64,000 nucleotides of DNA, taken from the NCBI RefSeq assembly GCF_041734735.1, contig NC_134876.1, forward strand, positions 82,505,674 through 82,569,673, written 5' to 3'. The stretch's first letter is position 1. Each line of letters begins with the position of its first letter. The notes under the pieces were generated by a model that saw only the letters and a program-made list of their open reading frames with translations, searched no databases and had not been told where the DNA came from. Positions 44,684 to 64,000 of this stretch are shown here, in pieces. Made by a program: the position numbers and the translations under genes. This DNA comes from Babylonia areolata. Its lineage: Eukaryota > Mollusca > Gastropoda > Neogastropoda > Buccinidae.

Positions 44684-45546
44684 AATTTTTTGTTGCCACA
44701 CCGTCTGCTCCCTTTCAGTGGTATTACAGTGGTATTACTCCCACGCCACTCATTCCGAGTTCATCCATACACGGCCACACCCGGGTTCGTCTGTCACAGC
44801 CCCAGCGTCGGCAGTCCGCAGGGAACCATCGATGTTAGGTCGCCAGGAGGCCGCACACCAGAGCAGACTCTGCACTGCTGCTGAGTCACTTCAGTGGTGT
44901 TCAGTGGTGCCTGTTCTGATTTAACGTACTTAGTACACAACCAACTTAGCTCCCTACTCACGACATTAATGGCTTAGTCGTGGAGCCAGACTGAGTGAGC
45001 GTCCCTCCCAGAGTGGAAACCACCACCAGGTTCCTCCAACAACAGTCCCCTATGAATCTATCGACACTGAAGACACTGACAGGGCTCAGCTCCAAGCACG
45101 GAAGTGGAAGGGTATCGAAACCGAGGTCACCGTGACAAAAGGGCATGAAAGACCACAGAATTTGGGACTTTTATCTTTGGTTTATATTGATGATGACGGA
45201 AGAGGAGGATGACGATGATGATGCTATGGTGGTCCATTTTGGTTTGGAACTACGTGACAAGCCTGTACTCAACACTTCCTGTCATAATGATATCCTGGCA
45301 TCAACCAGGCCCGAGCAATACACACTTGCAGTGTTGGTCAGGAAATTAGAGCAGCACACCCAAAGACGCGTGAGTGAAGTGGATGATACTCGACTGTGTG
45401 ATTCCAGTCCCCCCATTTAAGCCCATAACACACCCGACTATGGGTAGGAGCCGGCCTCGGGCCAAAAAAACCCACCTCCGCTGGGATTCGAACCCGCGTC
45501 CTCCCAGCCGTCAGTCCGCGACGCAAGCCACTTCGCCACGGCGGAC
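44684..45546 (-). mobile_element. Long tRNA-derived retroposon, unit B
   Basis: Nearly identical to 17551-18413 in the same orientation and context, so a copy made by the segmental duplication. Confidence 0.75.
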
Positions 45547-45846
45547 TGGTTGGGAATCCACATCATAGCGTATCCTGTTTTTCCCGCACGACGTAATGTA
45601 GAATATACTGACTGCAGCTGTCACCCAGTCTGAAGCTGGAGTTCGTGAGACAGACAGACAATTATTGTTAAAATCTTTTTAATGGCCCACACTCTTTTCT
45701 GATCTGCAGTGAACAGTGAAAGCGCGCGTACTACACAGATGACTATCAAGATGGCCAGTGCTGATTCTCTGGACTGTGAAATCAAAAATGACTGTCTATC
45801 GCATGTAGCTGTTGTGGGATGGTAGTGGACTGCATTATCAAGCGAG

Positions 45847-45900
<54 letters not shown>

Positions 45901-46019
45901 CGCGCGCGCACGCGCACGCGCGTAAAATAATCTCTTTCGTATTGCAGACATAACACGTTTTGATGACCTGAATGCCACTCATATTTCGGATATCTACTAC
46001 GAGTTTCATGACATGAAAC

Positions 46020-46562
46020 TCAAACATAGCTAATTTTCTCAACTGCAGTTTCCAACATATATTTATATGCCAGACATTGTTCATGTAAATTCCTGTAATA
46101 TTTTAATACTCGTTTATCCAAGTACACATAGATATAGTTTGAACAGTCAAACAGAAAATTGGTTTCGTTTTCAATCTTATCAGTAAATGGACATTTCTTT
46201 GACACTTATTTTGATGTCTCTCATTTACATTTGAATCACACATACCTAAATGAAAACTAGTTGTTGTGATGACTATTATAGTATTTGTTTTGTTTTAACA
46301 ATGGTCAATAATACAATGTATTCGAGGGAAGGAGGTCGTACACAGATCTGGGAATAAAGCTGATCCTCAGAGGGGCCATGTCCCACATGTCGCTCCAGCT
46401 GAGGCTCCTTTGGAGTGCAATTTTCCATGTTGTCCACTGCCCCCGCTGGCTTTGCTGGACTGCCTTCTGGACTCTTTTATCATCCTTATTATTACAAACA
46501 TGTAACGACATCCGCTCGAACTGGGTATCAAATACAGACATATCCGTGATTCTAAAGCTCAC
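46020..46562 (-). mobile_element. LINE C-terminal remnants, unit B
   Basis: Duplicate of 18872-19414 with nearly no change. Confidence 0.45.
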
Positions 46563-46812
46563 ATTGTTTCAAGATCTTAGCAACTTTGTTTTTAGCTTGT
46601 CTGACATATCTAATGCTGCACCAAAAGACATTTTGGTGGTACATGTAGTCAGTCTAATATCATCATCTTAGATGAACAGACTATAAATAAATAAACGAAC
46701 GAACTTGGTACATGTAACTGCAAAACCACGATATATGTAACCACTGATGATATAAATTTCTGTTCCTTATTCTTTTTATTTAGATAGAAAACTTGACTTT
46801 TATTTTTACATG

Positions 46813-46855
<43 letters not shown>

Positions 46856-47670
46856 GCAAGACCAGACAAAAGTATGTATTTCCAAGGATAATGAACAAGC
46901 ACTGGTGTGCTGATTTTTTACATGCAGTCCCCGTCCTTTATAGGATCTCTACACAATACTAAGTGATAAAGTTTAGACATGATGGTTATCAAATTAAAAT
47001 TTAAAAATCTCTATAAACGAAACACACACATCAGAATATCAGAACAGTATAAACTGGTCACATATGTCCAAATAATTTCCTATTTCACGTTGTGAATCTG
47101 CAGCAAGCGAACCATGTTGCCTATATTGATGTCTACACTACAACGAGTATATACGTTGTGAGTCAGTCTCTTGCTATGGATTAAAGCGGAAAAACACCAA
47201 AACAACAACAGCATAATCAGATGGCTGGCATACAGTTATTTCATTTTAGCTAATGCATTAGCCAAATACTATGTAATGTGGAAAGCATAGTGAAATGACA
47301 TAATAGTGATGTGGAGCCAGGCTCCTGATAATTTTCTGCTGTAAGAGAAAAATTTACAACAGAAACTGTTTTATTATGATAATGTTTAAATCGGTGGATG
47401 TGGGAGAAGGAGCAAGCATTATTATTATTTGAAAAAGAAATTCAGTGTGAAAGATCTTACGACCTGTACATATGTTCGTATCAAAGGTCCATTCAGTCAT
47501 TCAAAATTCATTTATTTTTCCCTTCAATGTGTACTCGTGTTAGCTTTTCAGAGACATTCTCAATACACATATCAAAGTTGACATGCTTCTGGTTAGATGG
47601 CATCCTTGAACAAGTACAGCAAGCATGAAGAGCCATTCAAAAACCGAAATAGCTGTCACTTATATCTGGT

Positions 47671-47763
47671 GTGCATGTGCGCGCGCGCGCGCGCGCGTGT
47701 GTGTGTGTGTGTATGTGTGTGTGCGCGCGAGCGTGTATGTGTGTGTGTGTGTGTATGTGTGTG
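47671..47763. repeat. (CG)n/(TG)n alternating tract upstream of copy C
   Basis: Same tract as upstream of copy B with slightly fewer units and a few interruptions. Confidence 0.92.
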
Positions 47764-48138
47764 AACGAAACGCCACAGACAGAAAAGATAATCATTTTGA
47801 GAGCCATTGTTGTAACAGATTGCTTTGTTTTGACTGTATGCTGGGCTTGTACGAGTGAAAGTCACAACAGCTGTTGGGCGATACCCGACCAGGTAGGTAG
47901 CCGGCTGCTCTTTCCCGAATTATCTCCGTACGCTTTAAATCTGTTGGTCTTTGTTTCTTTCTTTCATGTGGACTGAAACAAAGTCTTTGCAGGTCGCATT
48001 CTTCCTGTTCTTGGTCTTCTTGCTCTTGTTCTTGTTCTTCTACCTTCGTGGGCTGCAACTACCACGTTTACTCGTCTGTACAAGTGGGATTTTACGTGCA
48101 TGACGGTTTTCACCTTTCCATGTAGTCGAGTTGTATTC

Positions 48139-48214
48139 AGTCAGTTCCTTTCCTTTTCAGATACCGCTCTGACTCACTGTGTTCGTGCCGTTAACCAGGA
48201 AGATCACAGCAGTG
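48139..48214 (+). promoter_or_regulatory. Probable 5' UTR splice acceptor upstream of copy C ATG
   Basis: Same pyrimidine tract and TTTTCAG as before copy B, ending at 48160, followed by 54 bases to the ATG at 48215. The upstream donor (ACCAG|GTAGGT) is conserved near 47893. This is inferred from splice consensus only. Confidence 0.45.
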
Positions 48215-58746
<10,532 letters not shown>

Positions 58747-58879
58747 AAGATAGTGACGGAGGAAAACAGTAAATGATAACATATCTGATTCCTAAGGCGA
58801 TCTGTATCTGTGATTGTCGCCTGTCAAAATGTGTGCCAGACGAATGAAAAGCAAACCCATCACAACGTGCATCCTTAGT

Positions 58880-59165
58880 GTCTTTGCTTCAAGTTTTTGA
58901 ACCTTGCGACGGAGCACTAGGCTACTCTGACGTTGGAATTTGTTTCATAAGAACAGTTTCCACGTTCCTACCGCACAGAAAGAGAATAACTTCAAATGTA
59001 TTTCCGGCTGTGTCCACACATATAAACTTGGAGGAAAAATCATGGATGACAGATCACAAACTCAATCTAAATGATGATAAAACGGAAGCACTTCTCTTTC
59101 ACTCAAAGCGCTCATTTTCTGACTTCCCTAACCCTTTATCTATCCTGGTAGGAACCTCAGACATA
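58880..59165 (+). mobile_element. Truncated LINE remnant downstream of copy C
   Basis: Carries the left part of the same LINE. The frame is better kept here: VSTHINLEEKSWMTDHKLNL then NDDKTEALLFHSKRSFSDF. Homology to units A and B stops abruptly at about 59165, at the palindrome cluster. Confidence 0.75.
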
Positions 59166-59345
59166 CTGTAGGTCCACGATTTCTCGCAATCCCACGATTT
59201 CTCTCACTTTAGGAGAAATCGTGGGATAGTGAGAAAATGAGGTCGTTCCCCTCTCACGTTTTCTCTCAATTGCGAGAGGGGTTGGGAGGGGGAGGGCACC
59301 CCCACAATGTCTCACAGTGTGTGAGAAAGCGTGGGAAGTCCCGCT
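59165..59345. repeat. Cluster of three palindromes downstream of copy C
   Basis: A perfect 15-bp inverted repeat (ATCCCACGATTTCTC, 9-base loop, reverse complement) at 59189-59227; an 8-bp inverted repeat CCCCTCTC/GAGAGGGG at 59248-59281; and CCCAC...GTGGG with inner TCTCAC/GTGAGA at about 59300-59335. CACG and TTTCTC words recur. It sits exactly where homology to units A and B stops. Possibly a foldback element; family unknown. Confidence 0.6.
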
Positions 59346-59529
59346 TGTTTTGATCAAAACTATGTCTTTGTCATTTGAGTTTGGTTCTTGTCTTTTCCCA
59401 ATGCAAATCTAAGAGGAAAATGAGAGAGTGAGAAAGAAACGAGAAATGGGGAGTGACGACAACGACGATCATAATAATTACAGTGGCAGACATCAACAAT
59501 TGACAGTGAAAGTACTTTTTTTGAAAAAT

Positions 59530-61200
59530 ATGTGAATAGAATAGAATAGAATGCCTTTTTATTGTCATAGAACCTTAAAGTTTATAAGACAAAATGAAAC
59601 ATAAACATGAGCATATTTATAAGAGAAATATTCGTGAACAAATTTCGCCAGCCTTGGTTGTAATTCTGCTAGAAGGATCAATTCACTAGGCTTTGCATTT
59701 GGACGACATATATTGATTAGTAATCTGTGTTTGTAAGTATTGTACTTTACACAATTGTCTAAAAGGTGAATCTCACCTTCTAAACTGTTACAGGTATCAC
59801 ACAGTCTTTGCTCTTTCGGTGTATTTTCATATCTTCCCTGTTCGATTTGTAAGTCATAGGTGCTGATTCGTAACATAGTCAGTGCTTTCCTGTTGTGTGT
59901 ATTTGCTGTATTACGGTTCATTTCTATAATTTGTCACAGCGTTCTGGCAAAATTCTAATTTAGATGAACTGTTTTTTTTCTGTTTCCCAAATTTTACATA
60001 TTCATTTTCAAGCTTCTTGGATATAGCATACTTTAACTCACTCAGTACGGCCAGTCCTCTCTTCTCCTCTACACAGACACCTCGGATGTCCAGTGGGTGT
60101 CTCAATGACCCAACCTTTAGCTTCCGTCGTCAGAATTGTGGTATTCTTTGTCAACATTCACCCCTTCAGTGTAAGAGCGTTCCGCTTGTAATATTTTGAT
60201 GATGGTAATTGGGGTGAAACGCTGTTAACGTCGTCTCTTTCGCCGTTCGTATGGAAAGAGTTAATCTTCCAACACTAAAAGTAAACTGATTTTTCCAAAC
60301 ATGATCTAATCCAGTGCTAGTTAACACATTTTTTTTTTATGAAAAGTAGCCATTGAACATCTTTGTTTGTTTGACGATGCATGCATGTATATGTTGTGTA
60401 CACAAGTGAATTTTGAGGAAGCTCTAATATGTGTATCCAATAGCCAATAACTTGACATATCATTTTTAGGCAAATAGGGAATCTTCCTATTTCTCCTAAA
60501 ACGGAGAGAACCATTGCTCTTTTATGTATACCAAGTAATTTTTACAAAACTTGACATGAAATCTTTCATGTGGGAATTTGTTGAAAAGACAATTACTGAA
60601 TAATTAGAAGAAATTAAACGGTACGTCTCCTGCAACATCATACGGAAACCAAACTTCTGCTCCATATGTTGAAATAGGTATTATCAAAGTATCATATAAC
60701 TGACACATGATATCTATATTGATATTTGTATTACGAGTAGCACATGTAGAGCCTTATTTGCTTGATTTTTTAGATGACCTTGTGCTCGACTTAAGTTGCC
60801 GTTTCTATGAAATGTAACCCCTAAAGATATATATATTCTTCTGCTGCTTCAATCATGTCCCCTCCACATTTAAGATGTAGGGGTATTTTAGGGACAGTTT
60901 TTGAAAAAGCGATTACTTTTGTCTTTTCTCTATTCAAACGCAAGCCCCATTGACTGCAGTAAGAGTGTAAAATTTTAAGTTTTTGTTGTAAGCCGTCTTT
61001 ACATAATGACAGAATAACTGAATCATCTGCACATAAAAGACAAGGAAATCTAGTAGATGAAGTACTGTCCATCGTTGGGGAGTTCACATCTGTCATATCT
61101 ATGGTGATATCATTTATGAAAATATTGAATAGAGCTGGGCTGCGTGTAATTCCCTGATGTACCCCTTTCGAATAATAAATTATCTGCTGAAATTATCTTG
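59530..61200 (-). mobile_element. Decayed LINE (RT plus C-terminal knuckle) downstream of copy C
   Basis: Minus strand: RT piece at 60821-61096 with LLCADDSVILSLCKDGLQQK, HSYCSQWGLRLNREKTKVIA, preceded by an FNIFIND-like stretch near 61110; C-terminal piece at 59565-59921 with MLRISTYDLQIEQGRYENTP and RLCDTCNSLEGEIHLLDNC. The 3' end is an (ATTCT)n tail at 59530-59550. Several frame breaks and a nested MITE. Not present in units A and B. Confidence 0.75.
60033..60264. mobile_element. TTAA-flanked MITE (piggyBac-like), 232 bp, nested in the LINE
   Basis: Begins TTAACTCACTCAGTACGGCC and ends CGCCGTTCGTATGGAAAGAG then TTAA, so the ends are imperfect inverted repeats beginning at TTAA, the piggyBac target. 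It interrupts the minus-strand LINE frame around YAISKKLENEY. No transposase frame. I recall similar sequence from snail genomes. Confidence 0.68.
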
Positions 61201-61329
61201 TGATTTTGCGTAGATTTTAGCGTTCGTATATTTATTAGTTCATTTAAACAAGACTGGCGTTCCGATATGGAAACCAAAGAAAAATATAGGGTTTTTTTTT
61301 CTCACTTAAAAACGTATTTCAACCTGAAA

Positions 61330-61620
61330 ACTTTCTATGTATTATTACAGATAAATGGCACAGAATAAGTTCTTCAAGATTTAGATTTAGGACACTTGGC
61401 TTCGATGCAAACAAGAAATGATTTAAACCTGGAACTTCCATAGAATTACCATGCTCAGTATGTGGTTTCCAAATTGATGATGAGAAACACTTTTTGTTGC
61501 TTATGACGACTTGCGACAGAAATGTGATTTTTTTTTTATTGGGTATAGCCAAAATGCACGACATTGTTTCTGCTTTTTCGTCTGAGGATATTATGTAATT
61601 TTATCGATTGCCAAATTGAT
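61330..61620 (+). mobile_element. LINE C-terminal knuckle remnant on the + strand
   Basis: The + strand reads a stretch with FRTLGFDAN, then PGTSIELPCSVCGFQIDDEK and HFLL, a C-x2-C...H pattern as at the end of many LINE ORFs. Opposite in orientation to the LINE on its left. Boundaries and clade uncertain. Confidence 0.45.
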
Positions 61621-61819
61621 TGCAGAAGCACAAAAAATAAGACAAGGATTTGTTGTTCACGGGCAAAATAATGTATTAGAAGGTAGTTAACTATAGTTGA
61701 CTGAATGCTGATACGTTCTGGAATGAGAGTAGAGAGCAACTAAAGTGACATGTGGGAGAGGATGGTCGAATTTTTCATATAACCTTTTTCTTTTCTTTGA
61801 AATGTCGAAGTGTTTCATT

Positions 61820-61872
<53 letters not shown>
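61820..61872. repeat. (CA)n
   Basis: About 26 CA units with no unit A or B counterpart. Confidence 0.95.
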
Positions 61873-61874
<2 letters not shown>

Positions 61875-62139
61875 GAAAGAAGAAACCACAGCAACAACAC
61901 TTTGGTGTTAACTAAATTTTCGTCTTTATTGGCTTGATCACAGATACAGCTTCAATGGTTTAAAACACACAAGCAGTCCTTAATATATATCATTATTATC
62001 ACCATTATTATTATTTCTTAGAGGACATTCGGTTTAGTTTGTGTTGGATTTGCTCAGCCGACCGCAAAAGCCATCTTGGTACTTAGTTAATTAGAATTGT
62101 TGCTTGTAGCCAAGTCGACTGCTCAGGACCTAACCATGA

Positions 62140-62464
62140 AAGCAACATGGACTGACATGTTTACTCGTATCTACGGCTATACTACGACTCTGACGTTGAC
62201 CATTTGGTCATGAAGGAATGTTGAAAAACAAAACCGTTCAACCTGAGGGGTATTCCTGCTCCCCATAAATCCCCACACGATAATGATAATTATAATAACG
62301 ACTTGCCTTCTTGTGCTGTAATACTAATAATCATTATTGATACTTATATACCTATAGTGCACTATCCAGAAATCTGCCCTAGGTGTTTTACAAAACAAGT
62401 GGGGTTTTTTTACATGATACATTACATCAATGGTATGTATAAACATTAAAATGTAACCAACAAA

Positions 62465-62512
<48 letters not shown>

Positions 62513-63410
62513 TACATACATGCATTTACGCATACATTCACACATACTTCCCCCTCCGCACACACGCATACATACGCACACGCAAACACACACAAACAGA
62601 TGCATATACACAACCATACCCGTGACTGAGCCATAGGATGCAGATTTAGAATTTTCCATGTAGCGAGTGTATTATAAACATATATATCTGGCTTTGTGTT
62701 TGATAATTGAATGTTAACCCTTTTCGTGACTTAACAAATATCCCACGTAGGTATATTAGAATATCTACATATTTCAATTCGGTAACAGTCTGGATTTGAA
62801 AAAAAAAAAATCTTTACAAGCAATGCAAGTTCTCAGAGTTTTTCCGACACTCATTACTGGTCAAATATAAATACGAGATGTGATCTTCAGGGTTAAATAC
62901 TTTTGACAGTTAGATTGGATTTACAGATATTCACATTAAACATATTATTACACATACTCACACACAAAAATGTAGGCCTATTTGTGATTTTTCCTTTTGT
63001 TAAAAGTCTTAAAACTGCACACAAAACACATTAAAGAAGTATCATCCTGCTTAGTTATTCAGGACTTCCTTTCCATAACCCACACAGCAGTTACATACAT
63101 ATCTATCTAAATGGCTTTTACCGTTTACATCTCATAATACTTTCCGAAACTCTCCCAACAATGAGATTTTTTTCATTCGACAGAACGTACGCGGCTGTCC
63201 GGGGAAGACCGTGCAAATTGTTTCTTTGATGATGAAGTATCATTAATAAGGGAAGGGGGGGGGAACGAGGGGGGCGGAACAAACAAAACAGGGAACATAC
63301 ATTAACTACCCCGTGTAACAAACCGTTAGACAACATAATGATACGGAAGTTAACAGATTAGGCTACATTCACTACCGTAGATTTTCTTATACAAAAAAGA
63401 CAAAGAAAAA
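62140..63410. other. Shrunken, diverged spacer after copy C
   Basis: Pieces align in order with the intergenic unit: 62150-62255 with 11480-11585, 62300-62400 with 13405-13510, 62455-62700 with 13550-14425, 62700-63400 with 14440-15380. Large internal deletions and clear substitutions separate it from A and B, which are nearly alike. It marks the older, outer end of the array. Confidence 0.7.
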
Positions 63411-64000
63411 AAAGACGTGTTGATTCTGTACTTGTGGTTTAGGCTTTAAAAGGAAACCAAAAGGAAATAAATACCAGAATAAAGTTTGTATAATACCAGG
63501 AAATGTCATCCAAACGGATTAAAAAAAAATTCTCGTTGAAGAAGTTCAAAACATAATTTTCACTTCGCATAATCATATGATGTTGATACGTGTTCCAGTA
63601 TGACTGATTCAAAACACATCTGCTTCATGAGTTAGCTGGAAACCATCAAGCTAAATAACATGCACTGTTTTCAAGTGTAGTCAGTAACATTTGTTTGTTT
63701 CAACAGATATTCAGACTGATGCAAAAAAAAAAAAAAAAAAGGAATACATACAAACAAAACATACTAATACAATGATCATGCTTCTCCAGATGTGTAATCA
63801 AACATGGGATACTGTATGTGTGCACTTCAGCATGACGGAAACTAGCCTTCTTGGCCACCTCCCACCCCCCACTTCCCCCCATCCCCCTCGCCTATCCCAC
63901 CCCGACGAATCTGACCTCTGCTACTGATCGCACTGCTGGTTAACTGATGATACGTTGTATAACCATCGACATCACCAACATCATCCTCATTTTCGTGGAC
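63411..64000. other. Right end of window, nothing recognised
   Basis: Contains a poly(A) run at 63723-63740 and a C-rich stretch at about 63855-63905. No coding frame with a recognisable motif and no homology to the units that I can see. Confidence 0.4.

Overview
The window is animal (eukaryotic) DNA: multi-exon genes with GT-AG introns, very abundant (CA)n/(TG)n/(TA)n tracts, several LINE clades and tRNA-derived SINEs. The SINE in intron 6, with its tRNA-like head and its body and tail as I remember them from snail sequences, suggests a marine caenogastropod mollusc. That placement rests on memory, not on a search.

The host genes are three head-to-tail copies of one choline/carnitine O-acyltransferase gene, all on the + strand. 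Copy A (182-6240) is cut by the left edge and shows exons 6-14 only. Copy B (21078-38949) and copy C (48215-58746) are complete, with 14 coding exons, matching intron phases and open frames of about 699 and 702 codons. Many signature segments read closer to choline acetyltransferase (ChAT) than to carnitine acetyltransferase (CrAT). The two acyl-acceptor positions and the acyl-chain gatekeeper position fit neither enzyme. Exon 1 encodes a long Arg-rich, acid-free N-terminus like a mitochondrial presequence and joins exon 2 through a GC-AG intron.

Layout: 1-6240 gene A; 6241-20500 intergenic unit A (LINE remnant, a nearly whole LINE at 7943-11247, spacer, an RTE-like fragment, a minisatellite, another LINE, a long tRNA-derived retroposon, LINE remnants); 20500-38949 upstream region and gene B, whose intron 7 is swollen to 6.8 kb by nested insertions; 38950-47660 intergenic unit B, the same unit without the insertions specific to A; 47660-58746 upstream region and gene C; 58747-64000 the diverged end of the array, with a palindrome cluster, a decayed LINE carrying a TTAA-flanked MITE, and a shrunken version of the intergenic spacer.

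The copies are close to identical over long stretches, so duplication or gene conversion is recent. They are also mosaic: A resembles C from exon 6 to intron 11 and resembles B from intron 12 onward. Exon 8, which carries the catalytic His, differs between B and A/C at 15 of 101 bases, and all changed codons change the amino acid. Together the three genes look like a recently expanded acyltransferase cluster whose substrate is not standard carnitine or choline chemistry; that last step is inference.
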